Assembly (NCBI GenBank): GCA_034440635.1
Contig: JAOTON010001585.1
Coordinates: 1 to 64,000, forward strand
Source of the DNA: Lepas anatifera
Taxonomy: Eukaryota; Arthropoda; Thecostraca; Lepadidae
DNA length: 64,000 nt
Direction of reading: 5' to 3'
The notes under the pieces are model-generated. The model did not search any database. It worked only from the letters and a program-made list of their open reading frames with translations, and was not told the DNA's origin. A program made the translations under genes and the position numbers. Shown here one piece after another: positions 1 through 10,892 of the stretch; positions within the stretch are counted from its first letter, which is position 1; each line of letters starts with the position of its first letter.

Positions 1-484
1 GACCCCTGCATCCGCCAATGGAAATATTTTGATACAGTTTGAAAGCAGGAGCAAATGACGTCACCAAGACGAAGAGACATCGCTCTTAAATATACCTTTG
101 AATAAATGTATCCTTGAAATCGTGCATCATGAATGCAATATGGCTGCGGTGCGCGAGTTTCTATTGCTTTGGTACGTAGAGGGTCGTGAATACCTCGTCG
201 TCGTCGGGTTGGATGCACGGTTTTATGTTATTTCTGACCATCCTCGTTTAAAATGGAGTAATTTAAACTTGTATAGGTAAAAAATCCCCCATTAGATGGT
301 GTCTACCCCAGCAACCAAATTTCTGCCCCAATGGGGGAAGGCTTTGGGTTTCCCTAAGCCAGGGGAAAATAATACTTAGGTTAAGCACGAATTCTTACGC
401 AGTGGTCTTTCAGACAATCATCAATTTTCCGCCGTGCACAATACTAGAAAATTTACGCGGGATAAGAAACCGCTCTGCCCTCAG

Positions 485-870
485 TGCGCCATTGTGCAAA
501 GTATGACACTTTTGACGAGATCTCGGCGGTGCGAGTGTGCTTTGAGACAGGAGCGAGTGGTACGAATTTTAACACCCTGGTGCGAATTTGTGAATCTACT
601 GCGAGGAAGGTGACACTGAAAATCAACAAAAACCGTGCGGAAGAAGGGAGAAACTGACTTCGCCAACCATGAGTGTGTTTTTCTCCCTGGTATATTGCAG
701 ATTGGTGCGAATTTTTGGTGACTGGCAGCGCGAGAATTCTAGGTGGCTGGTGCGACTCATCTGACCTGCTGCCATACTTTGCAGACTGGTCTCAGTGGGG
801 AAACTGTGGTCGGCATTCCCAAGAATGGCTACGTCCCCAACAATGGGAACAATGACCCATATTTGGAAAC
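485..870 (+). repeat. Long interspersed repeat, copy A of an inverted pair
   Basis: This segment (TGTGCAAAGTATGACAC through GACCCATATTTGG) is repeated in reverse complement at about 5803-6245, with roughly three quarters of bases alike by eye. Short strings such as GGTGCGAATTTT recur inside it. It has no coding capacity. Confidence 0.6.
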
Positions 871-986
871 GGATTTTCCATCGTAGATTCAAACTGGAAT
901 TTCAGACAGCTTGAAGCGAATAAAGGCGTATATCTACCGAAATATTTCAATATGTCAGTTTCCCGGACTAAATATGGATGGCGGCC

Positions 987-1257
987 ATAGGCGGATCCAA
1001 GGGAGGGGGGCAAAGTGGGCACGTGCCCCATAGGCGGATCCAGGGGGCAAAGTGAATAAGTGCTCCCCCATCGACCCTCGGCGCCCCCTGAAATGGTCAC
1101 GGCGCCCCCTGAAATGCCGCTTCTTACCCCTGCCCTCCCAGGATGCAAAAATTGGCTCCCACCGATAGGATTTTGCGCCCATCCGAGAGGGGGTTTTCCG
1201 GTCAAGAATGACACCCCCGGAAGGTGCTCCCCGATCGGCAAACCTGGATCCGCCTAT
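987..1257. mobile_element. GC-rich miniature inverted-repeat element, 'GGCGGATCC' family
   Basis: The ends are inverted copies: ATAGGCGGATCC at 987-998 and GGATCCGCCTAT at 1246-1257. A second ATAGGCGGATCCAGG at 1031 makes the left end a partial tandem duplication. The interior repeats GGCGCCCCCTGAAATG. There is no coding capacity. Other members lie at 1-18 (right end only), 1324, 1759 (reverse), 48836, 52540 and 57013. Confidence 0.6.
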
Positions 1258-1323
1258 GATAGCGGCCCAGAGGATAAAGGCCTTACCCTGCAGGAAGCAG
1301 GCTCAAAGGAGTGGAAGGAGGCA

Positions 1324-1480
1324 TTGGCGGATCCAAGTTTTTCCAGGGGGACGTCGAAAGGGGGCGTCATCCGAGCAGGGGTGCCAAATTCTATCGCAGA
1401 GTGGCCAATTCTCACATCCAGGACTTCTTTGGCAGGGGGAGGGGGCTAGGGGCTCCAAGCATCTCCCGCCATTACCTTCG
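1324..1480. repeat. Fragment of the 'GGCGGATCC' repeat family
   Basis: It begins TTGGCGGATCCAAG at 1324 and continues with G-runs typical of the family. I could not find a matching right end, so it is probably truncated. Confidence 0.4.
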
Positions 1481-1609
1481 ATCAGTCTCCACATGTTTTA
1501 ACCACATGCACTCTGATATCTTGAGGGGGGAGCTTGAGACCATAGGCAACACCTATTAGGTGGGTGCAAAATCATATCAGATTTTTGCATCCTTGCAGTG
1601 GTGAAGCAA

Positions 1610-1759
1610 CATGTCAGGGGCGCCATCAACCTTTCAGGGGGCGCCGTGACCATTTCAGGGGGTGCCGAGGGTCGATCAGGGGGGCGTCGAGGGTCGATGG
1701 GGGCCAGGCGTCGATCATAGGGGAAAGTGCGCCCTCTTTGTCCGCCTGGATCTGCCTAT
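1610..1759. repeat. Reverse-oriented fragment of the 'GGCGGATCC' family
   Basis: Internal units CAGGGGGCGCCGTGACC and similar are the reverse complement of the interior of the 987-1257 element. It ends CCTGGATCTGCCTAT at 1745-1759, a one-base variant of the family right end. Confidence 0.5.
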
Positions 1760-1810
1760 TGACGGTTCAAGTAGACGGTGGCAGCCGCTGCGGCGACGGG
1801 ATGAACTACA

Positions 1811-2500
1811 ACGCTCTGTAGGAAAGAATAGAGACAGTTCTGGCGCACACTTCCACATACAGTATTGCTGCGTATTTTGCCCCTCAATTTCGGAAGAAGT
1901 GGTGTTGTAAATGAGTGCAGGGTGTGTAAATTATGTGTTGTGGAGTTGTGTGCAGTTTCTGAATCGAATGCAGTCGTACCCTGGAGTTCTGTTTCTACAT
2001 ACTTGTGCTGAAAAGTAACCGTCCGCTTCCTCTGCTTACTCCGATTGTGACTAGCCAGGAATGAGTCCACATAACATGATCCCTGGCTTAGGTTTTGCTT
2101 TCTTTACTCGTATTCAGCTGGGAGTGTCATAGGTGTCGCTTTTGTTCAGATAATAACGCTCTTTAAATCAAAACGGGCAAACGTTTACAGTTTTTGTTAA
2201 CACCCAAGCCACTTATGAGCTAGTGCCGTCATTATTTGTTGAGAAGTGTCCCTTCTGCCTGTGGTGCCTCAGGTGTGGGTAATTAAGATCGCTTCGGCTA
2301 GAATGTGCATAAATACACAATTTTCCGGTGAAAAATTGCAGTGCAGGGGTGTGTCCCGACCACTAGATTCTCGGTGGCTCCGGGCTCTTGATTTTGCGGG
2401 GGACGCAACACTTATCTGGTGGGACAATGAGGGGCCATGTGTGCTATATCAGTCCATACATGTATTTCACAGCGACAAAAAATGCTATATTGTGGCATAT
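1811..2500. other. Non-coding stretch, nothing recognised
   Basis: There is no conserved frame, RNA gene or repeat I can name. Confidence 0.3.
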
Positions 2501-2599
2501 GTGTTAGGAGACATGGGAAAGTGATCTGATTCTGATGTATGTTATGCGATCTGATGTGTATGGGGGAGAGGGAGGAATAGGGGAGCTGGGGCCACTGAT

Positions 2600-2685
2600 G
2601 AGGTGCCCATAGGAGGGATGGATGTGGTTATCTTTATGTGCATTGAGATGCTCATTGTACTGGTGCTTTGTTAATAAATAAATAA
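2600..2685 (+). repeat. Possible retroposon 3' end with (AATA)n tail
   Basis: A segment ending in TTAATAAATAAATAAATG at about 2670-2686 looks like the tail of a non-LTR retroposon. No coding part precedes it. Confidence 0.25.
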
Positions 2686-3767
2686 ATGTTGAAAAAAATA
2701 TGTTCTGAAAAAAGTGCAAGAAATCCTGCAGCCATGGAGCTCAAGTACAGCCTACGAGATCTTCATGATCACACGAAACAATTTCCATTTGTCCATTTTT
2801 AACCCACCCAGCCCATCCCCTGGGTCGGGAAGATAACTTGAGCATTGCCTGTGGTTCTATCATCATCGCCATCAATTTTTATGTCATTTTTACATGAAGA
2901 TGGGATAGAAGTAAAGGTAGAGAACAGCAAAAGAAGACATGGGTAAGGCAAAGCAATAAAGAGCAACATAATAGAAGTCACTCCATAGGCATATAGCATA
3001 GAGCAAAAAGAAGTAGGCGAGTCATGTTATCAGATTAGAGCATATGGTCAACATAGGTAGAAGGAGCAAAAACGGAACAAAGTGACACAACACAGTGAGA
3101 TGACAGGAAATAACAAAACAAGATGGGCCCAACAGAACAAACTGAGCAGAAATATAATGCCAAAACAATTAAACAGCAAATAAAATTAAGAACAAGCAAA
3201 CAGTTAACAGCAAGGTGTTCATAATGCAAATAATGATTTGCAGCCAATCCTACCAATTTATTGCTACATACATGGATGTTAATGTATTCCTCCAAGATCC
3301 AATCAAGGTAAAAATAATTTTGAACATACAATTTTTGAAAATGTTTATTTCTTTGTATACAATGATTTGTAAATAGGTGCAAGCATCACATTAGTATCAC
3401 TGTGTGGATAGTCCTATTCAACATCAAATTGGCATATTTCCTGTTTTGCATTCCCAAAACCATCATGTGGTATCATTCGCATTGGGTTGGGGTTTTATTA
3501 TGACCATTATTACAGGTATGTTGTCGGCTAAAATATCTTTGAAAATATAAAAAATTGGCATGCACAACCAGGTCAAGAGGTTTAAGTTGGCCCAAATTCT
3601 CAAACATGGTCTACATGCTGAACCTAACCAGCTGCCCTTAACATGTTAGTATGGACAAAGTTAGGTGTTCTTTTCTTTCTTTCGTTTTTGGTTTGATTAA
3701 ATTAGTGTCATAATTTGGCCTCTCTGAACATGTCTTTTTCTGTTTGTTTCTTTATATTTGTTTTTGC

Positions 3768-4300
3768 TTTTGGCCAGCCAAATTCTGGGTGTCATTAGGA
3801 GATCTTTCGTTCACATAGATCAGCAGGTGCTCCCACTTTTGTACAAGGCCCTAGTGCGTCCACACTTGGAGTATGCTAACATGGTGTGGGGTCCGTTCAA
3901 TAAGGCCGACCAGCTCCTGGTAGAGAGAGTGCAGCGCTGCACAACAAAATTGGTGCCCTCTCTATAGAACCTTGACTACGAGCAGAGACTCAGTGCCCTG
4001 AAGCTTCCATCCCTCTGGTATAGATGCAAGAGAGGTAACATGTTGTTTGTGTACAAACTTATGAACGGCCTGCTGGGGGTGACAAGAGAGGAGTTCTTCC
4101 TGGACACTCCTGAAGTCTCCACTGAGGGCACCATTTCAAAGTGGGGAAGCCTCAAGCAGACTCAAGAGTAAGGAGGAACCACTTCAGAGCATGCACAATC
4201 TCGGACTGGAACAGCCTCCCGGCATGGGTGGTGGAGTCACCGTCGACAAACTCCTTCAAGAACAGTATCAATAAGTTCTGGGGAGAGCTTATGAACTGTA
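3768..4300 (+). pseudogene. Decayed non-LTR retrotransposon (CR1/Jockey-like) reverse-transcriptase tail
   Basis: The translation contains LGVIRRSFVHIDQQVLPLLY, then KALVRPHLEYANMVWGPFNK and VERVQRCTTKLVPSL, followed by YEQRLSALKLPSLWYRCKRG and DWNSLPAWVVESPSTNSFKN. This is the typical C-terminal thumb and tail of LINE reverse transcriptases. It has a TAG at 3965-3967 inside the domain and a frame change near 4141, so it is dead. The catalytic palm is missing (5' truncated). Direct repeats of CTGTACATATTC at about 4297-4345 may be its 3' tail. Confidence 0.85.
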
Positions 4301-4632
4301 CATATTCCCAACTAACTGTACATATTCAGAAACTGTACATATTCCCAACTTAGCCTTCTGTAATGAAACACATCCTGAGCTCGATGAGAAGGGGCAAGAC
4401 AGGCACCTGGCATACCTTATAAAGTCCCAGCCATCTAAGGTAAGGCTTTGGATTGTGTTTGTGTTGTTTTTAGTTTTGGTTTGATTCCATTATCGGGTGT
4501 CCATTAGTTACTGATTAGTTGCTGATCAGGCTTGCTTTGCATGGCCCCATCTGTTTTTTTTTTCTCGTTCCATGATTACTGTTTATTTGCTGGCGGTTGA
4601 TGTTCTGTTTCTTCTACCTAGGTTGTCATCAT

Positions 4633-4880
4633 TTGCTCTAAGCTGATAACTGGTCGCCTACTTCCTTTCATTCTACACTGTGTGCCTGTGAAGTTCTATT
4701 CTGTAGCTCCTTATTGCTTTGCCTTGCTGATCTCTTCTTTTGCTGTTCCCTTCCTATGCTTGTTTTTGCTGTCTATGTGAAAAATGAAATAGAAAGTTGA
4801 CGATGATTTCATAGGCATATGGTACAGTACAGAACAAAAGGAAGTAGGCGAGCATGTTATCAGATTGGGGCAAATAATAA
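4633..4880. repeat. Imperfect foldback (inverted-repeat) element
   Basis: The left arm (AAGCTGATAACTGGTCGCCT and on, from 4638) and the right arm (GGAAGTAGGCGAGCATGTTA and on, about 4841-4875) are imperfect reverse complements. A further single arm with AGAAGTAGGCGAGTCATG lies at about 2990-3045. Non-coding. Confidence 0.5.
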
Positions 4881-5099
4881 CGTGGGTAGAAAGAAAAATA
4901 TGAACGCCAGAAAATAACCGGCGACCATGGAGCAAAAACCGGACTAAAAACAAATGGAACAAAAACCAAGTGAGTGTGAAACTTTATAAGAAAAATACAA
5001 ACTGAACCTTCCTGCCTCTTTCTTCCACCCCCCGCACCACCAAATCTAGCAATACATAAACCGTTTACTGCATTCCAAGTCGCTTGTCTCAAATGCGCC

Positions 5100-5800
5100 G
5101 TTACTCGCCATATTTCTGTCCTACAGAGATGACAAACACTAGTGACATCTATCGGACGGTTGAAACGCCAATTAATGAAGCACCCCCATAGAAAATATCA
5201 AGGTGATGCAGTGGCGCACATAATTCATCAAAACACTATAGCAAAATTCAAACAATCTTGGGGACAAAAACTACAAGATCTAAAAACTTTCTGATACAAA
5301 TCAATATAAAACAGCTCAGGAAATGTGAAAATACCACTTTTAAGCACTACTTACTTCCTAAACAGACGAAAGGCACAGTTTTCCTCTATTTCCTTATTTG
5401 TCAGGCACATGGTGGGCAACATCTATGTGACACCAAGACAAATATTTTTGCACGCTAAAATTTTGGAATATTGTTTTTATTCTACTATTTTTAATTGACT
5501 TTCCCCAAAAATTATCGAAAAATATAATACCTGTCTGGCTGCACAGTTTCAGAGCAATCTTTTCATCGTTCTTTACTGTTTGGGCTGGATCACACAGTGT
5601 AAACAAATATTTGAGGGAGCGTTCAAAGACAGATTTCCTAATTCAAAGTATAAACCCCCTCAAATTTCAAGAGGAGTTGAGAGTGACCAGGCAGGAAGAT
5701 TTCCCTTATCTTTTCTAGACTCCTGTTGCGTTTTCTGAAAACATCGCTCTGGGCGTTCCTGCAACCTTGGGAATGTGCGTTTCCATTTATGGAACAAGCA
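5100..5800. other. Non-coding stretch, nothing recognised
   Basis: AT-rich sequence with only short frames. I see no gene or repeat structure. Confidence 0.3.
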
Positions 5801-5802
5801 TT

Positions 5803-6245
5803 CCCAAATATGGGTCAATATTCCCATTATTGGAAATGTAGTCATTCTTGGGAGCGCTGACCACAGTTTCCCCTCACTGGCCATTCTGCGAAGTACGGCA
5901 GCAGGCCAGACAAGTCACACCAGCCATCTAAAATTCTCACACCACCAGCCTCCAAAAATTTGCACCAATCTGTCAAATACCAGGGAGAAAAATGCAACCA
6001 TTCCTACCCACATAATGCACTGCTACCTCCCTTATTAGTTAGTTAGTTGAGGACTTTTTATAAGGCCCCTCCTTGTCTTAATAACCAATCAGCCATTATG
6101 TGATTGGTTAAAGTGTCATCTTCCTCGCACAAGTCTCGCAAATTTGCACCAGGTTGATAAAATTCGCACCACTCGCTCCTGTCTCCAAGGGCACTCGCAT
6201 CAATGAGATCTCGTCAAAAATGCCATACTTTGCACACTGGCCCGT
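5803..6245 (-). repeat. Long interspersed repeat, copy B of an inverted pair
   Basis: This is the reverse complement of the repeat at 485-870. The minus strand carries GTGCAAAGTATGGCA, GACAGGAGCGAGTGGTGCG and GACCCATATTTGGGA in the same order. It holds a different interior segment around 6000-6120. Confidence 0.6.
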
Positions 6246-6262
6246 GCACATCTTTACATTAT

Positions 6263-9200
6263 GTATTTTGAGGTCGGAAAAATTATGCAGATGGCAGGAA
6301 CTTCCAAATGTTACTCTGTGGCAAATTAACTTTTATTTCCCCCTGCCCAAAGTGTCTCGTTGAGTCGCCTGCGGCGTTCTGCAAACTGGCTCACATTTTC
6401 AGCTTCAACCAACCATCTCTTATTGCAACAGTCAATGTTACAATGCTTTTTGCTTTTTATTTTGCTGGAGTTAGTGTATTCATACATGTAAATTCCACCC
6501 AGCATTCAAAAAAACTTACAAAAACCCTATCTGATAGGCAAGTTTTCTTTGACCAATGCAAATTCGGCGCCCCGTCAAAGAAACATCAAGCCATATCTAT
6601 GTCTCATAATCTTCAAAAACTTACCGAAGGGTGCTTCTTTAGCGACGCAGATGTCAGTCCTTGCATCATCTTTGCAGAATATAGGTAAAACGATGAATTA
6701 ACGGCACAGAGCGAGATGATATGCGCCCCAAGACTCCCGATGCCTTGAAAAAGAGAGTGGCGCAGTTTATAACTATCAGCTGTTTGTGAAAAGTCGTTCA
6801 GGAGTGCAGAATAATCCGAAAAGTTTAGTCTTTTTCTTCAAGTGAACATAGATTTTCCAATAGTTCTGAAAAGCTAAGAGAGTTAGTTATTCATTTTGAA
6901 ATTTTGAAATAATTTCTTAAAAATATTAAAATGTACGCAATAGTGCAATTCTAAAAATTATCTCAAATCAGAATTTTCGACAGTGGGCGCCCCTGGTGGC
7001 AAGTGTCGTAAGCAGTGGAATCGGTTGTGTTGTGCGTCGTTTTGTGGCGGTTTCCCCGGGAAATTGTCCAAAATTGTCTCAATTTTCAGTGGGGGTTTTT
7101 ATAATTATTGTATTTTGATGGTGATTTGAAATGGAAGTCAGTGTTACGTTGTCAAGCCTCCTTTTCATGGTCTTATATGGGCTAAGTTCTTGGAAATTTC
7201 GCCTGTACCTTTCGGCGGATTCGTCTTCGAATAGGCAGTTCGAAAGACAGGTCAGCAGGCGCACGAAACCTGTTGGTTCAAGAAACTTTGTTCGGTTTCT
7301 TGAATTATTTTTGTGCCCTGGTCTGCTCTTCAGAGTGCCATTGGGGCTTCAAATACTTAATTTTTGACGGAGGACGCGATGAATTAGTTTGGCTTAATAT
7401 TAGACTGAAGTGCAGATATGATAACTGTGCATCTTGGTCTTGAGCAGTAGTATCTGAACCCGATAAATGATAATATTGGATCATCATCAGAACTGATAAG
7501 GCATGTTAATTGACATTATTATTTAATTTAACTGTCATGCAACCCATTTTATTAGTGTTTCTAGGCCTATTTTGATTTACCCCACCTACGTGTCCATTGG
7601 GATAAGTCAGCACTGAGCCAGGCAATGGCATAGGATACAATAAGTCATTTGTTCCTGTAACTTGGCTTGATATATGTCTAACAGATTTTTCCCTTTTGCA
7701 GAAACTGATTACATATTAATCATGGAATATTCAGAGGCTGTATGGAAATGATACTGAGCCCTTTAGATGCATCTATCAGCTAAGTATGTGTTGTGATTAC
7801 TTGAATAGAAAAAGTCCCTAGCAGGTTTTGTCTGTTTGCATTGCAATACATTAACTGAATACAGTACTGAATTTCTGTTTTTTGTGGGTGTTGTATGGCA
7901 AATATGATTTGGGTGGATCTTAAGCAAAGTGGAAAGTGAACACATTTCATATCCATTGTTGAGATAAGTTTTTTTAAAGGCTAAGACACATTTATAATTG
8001 ATGGCAGTGGTATCAAAGTAACATCAGTTTACATACTTTGGACAATACACACAGTCAATATAGTACCTACATAGTTTTGTTTTTAACATTAAGATGCATC
8101 ACAAAAACAGACAATCAAAGAGGGATGCCAAGTGTGCCAATGATATGATTAACATCTAATTCTGGAATTTACCAGAGTATTTTTTTGTGGAAGACTGCAT
8201 GGCAACCCATTTCAGCTTTTACTGTTGGATTTTCTGCTTTACTTACATGTATTAGACCTGTTCCAGTTCCTCCTTAACCTCCAAGCTTCTCCAAAAGAGG
8301 CAGAACACTTTTGAACTCTACTGTACAAAAGAAAGCCAGAGCAAAAATTATAGCCCTTAGGGAGAAAGTTTGAAGGGGTTGGAGGAGGTCCTGGCACATG
8401 CATATTGTGTCTCATGTAAGGATAAATGTGTAGTAAGCCCAGTTACCTTTCAAAGTGTGGACAGTACTCTGTACATAGTATTTGTCATTTTCTTTTTGCA
8501 TAAGCACTGGTATTTTCATGTAGGGTAAGGGCAGTTAAGGGTACACAGGATATAAGAGTATGCAGCAGCTGTTTTTGTTACTTAGCAACCACTGAGAGGG
8601 TGGATGACCTGATATAAAAGAGCAAGGTCAGTGCCTTGGCTGCTCAAAAATTCAACATGCTTGTGTTGTTTCTGTGAGAGTACAAAGCAAAATAAGTGTC
8701 TGGGCACCTTTTGTGTAATATTCTTTAACCAGGTAAATTTTTAGACCATGCTTCAATTATTTGTAGTATTGTATTGCAGTCTGTCATCAGTAAGAAAACT
8801 GAGCTTGGACTGAGCTGCAGGACTGGAGTGCATGCTAAAATGGCTGCCAACATGTTAATGAAGACTTCCTTCCCAAGGAAGCATGTCAGGCAAGAGTACA
8901 CAGTTGACCATTGTGCAAGAGCATGCATGCTTAAGAGAAAGGAAAATTTATTTTTGCTTGGGACAGAATCCCTAATTCTTATTTGGAAAACCAATCATTG
9001 CAACATAGTTCTTGTATGTATACAACAATATAAAATCTTACAATTGCCTAGTTTGGCAACACAAACTTTGTGACATGGCCTATGCACCTAAAGCACAGCG
9101 GGGCATCAATGTGTACTCCAGCCTCCTCTTTTGTGTACTCTTACTTACCCAATCCGGCAACAGTACGGACATGACTTTTTATTTTTGATGGGCTTGTGGT

Positions 9201-10779
9201 GAGCTCCTTTCAGAGACATCGAGTTGAAGCATGGACCATGCATAGACAATTCTTCAGGCTAAACAACCATATACAAGTTTAGTTGTTAGACATATAGGAG
9301 AAAAATGAAAGCATTTAGAAAGTTAAGTGTGTACTCTTGCACAGACTTCCACTATATCTGATGATTATTTAGGAAATCCAATCAGGCTTGGACACTGAAC
9401 ATATACTTTTTATTTTGAAAATATACCAGTTAACATTTTTCTACTCTTGTAGTAGCTATCTGATGCCCAGGCTCCTTAATCATGTATTAGCACTTTAAAG
9501 ATGTTTCAGGAGGTAAAATAAGTTTCTGTGCAAAAGAAGTGCAGATGCTGTGGTAGGTCTCAGGGTGGGCCAAATCTGAACTTTTTAGCATTTTAAACCA
9601 ATATGCCTAAAAATAGTGAATAGGTAATGCAAAGCTTAGAATGGATATCAAAGATTAGATTATGTCACATCAAATATCTATAAGAACTCGGTACCTACTT
9701 TAACTGATGTATGTTAAGGTGCAGGGCTATCACCACTGGGTGCAGGGAAAAGGCTGAACCCCCACCCACACTGCCAAACTGGAGGGATCTCCCCCAGATA
9801 CCGATTTTTGTTTGTCCAGATGCTATTTATTGCCATAGAATTATGTGATGGAACTTTGGAAATATCCAGATTTATTGAAAATATACCGTTTATTTCAGTT
9901 TTGCTTCAGTGCTTTGGCTCAGTAAAATAAAATAAAATTCAAGTCATCATTTGACCAAGTCAAGATTTGACAAGGTGGATAAACGTTTTCATGGCTAGGT
10001 TTGCTCTTAAAACTAAGCAATCATTGGTGGCACCCTTAGCAATGTTTCCCAACAGATCTCGCAGTATAATCCACATTGAATTTTCCCCAATGTTTCATTG
10101 GGGACGAAGTAAGAAAAAGACTGCAAGAGTTCAAAGGAGCTCATTTGAATAGTTCTAAAGATTGTCTTGTTTTCCCAGGCTGGTACTTGTTTTCTGTTTA
10201 CCTTATTAGGGGTCCATTATTACCTCCAGCAAAGGGCACAATGGCCTTTATCAGTTGGGAACCAGGTCCTTGGATATTTGTGGCGGGTAAAATGGTACTG
10301 GTCTCTAGTGGCAAACAAATCTGAAAGGTTGGGACCATTTGGAGGGGCTGTTAGTTTTATTGGCTTAATACCTGTCTGTTTCTGAGATGGCATCCAACTT
10401 TGCCAACATGCCAACATGTGTTTTTTTATTCGAGTTTTTTTTTTACAAATCTCCCTAATTAGTCAATTTTGATATATTGAAAAAATGTCTTCCTCTCATG
10501 AGTTTGATGTGTGCCACATTTTATCCAGCATACAGCATAAATGACTCCCCAGTCTGCTAGCTAGCTGTCCCAGTGTGGTATTTAAGGCAATAATACACAT
10601 GTATGATTTTGTATTTGGATTTAGGGAAATGTCATGAATATAATTGTGTGCTTCCTCATGAAAGGGACGAATGACTGGCCAGTGCAGATCAATCCCAGTA
10701 GCTACTTTTAGAGGAGTGTAGAACCCATGATTAAGTTGGCGGTGTGCTGGGGTCCACTCATGACCTGATATGCCCCCAG
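6263..10779. other. AT-rich stretch upstream of Nipped-B without recognisable genes
   Basis: I see no conserved open frame or RNA gene here. Only short frames occur. The part around 6980-7060 is locally CpG-richer and could contain the promoter or a non-coding first exon, but no start-site element is convincing. Confidence 0.4.
6983..7000 (-). promoter_or_regulatory. CTCF-like sequence upstream of Nipped-B
   Basis: On the minus strand the bases read GCCACCAGGGGCGCCCAC, close to the CTCF core CCACnAGGnGGCGC but one G shorter in the central run. It sits in the only CpG-enriched patch of the upstream flank. One degenerate match in 64 kb is weak evidence. Confidence 0.2.
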
Positions 10780-10822
10780 GGATGTTGTAGACCGGTTCGC
10801 AGCGTGCTCCACACCTGTCGGC
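10780..10822 (+). other. Nipped-B: Nipped-B 5' UTR part of first coding exon, with a two-codon uORF
   Basis: A 3' splice site with a C-run (TGCCCCCAG) ends at 10779, so this exon probably begins at 10780 and at least one non-coding exon lies upstream. The leader contains ATG TTG TAG at 10782-10790, a complete upstream reading frame of only two codons, 32 nt before the main start. The main ATG at 10823 has a G at position -3. No upstream exon or promoter could be placed. Confidence 0.5.
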
Positions 10823-10892
10823 ATGAACGGGGAGTTGCCCAACGCCAACACCCCGGTCACCACCCTTGCCGGAATATTCAGCCTCTCAGATT
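10823..10892 (+). CDS. Nipped-B: Nipped-B coding exon 1 (residues 1-23)
   Basis: It encodes MNGELPNANTPVTTLAGIFS and then LSD. Human NIPBL begins with MNG and shares the TTLAGI block, which fixes the start codon. The donor is GTGAGT at 10893, leaving phase 1. This is the very N-terminus that packs into MAU2. Confidence 0.9.

Noticed and set aside
6308..6688. Plus-strand frame of 126 codons next to the inverted repeat
   Set aside because: No recognisable domain, AT-rich codon use, and it begins next to a dispersed repeat. Treated as chance.
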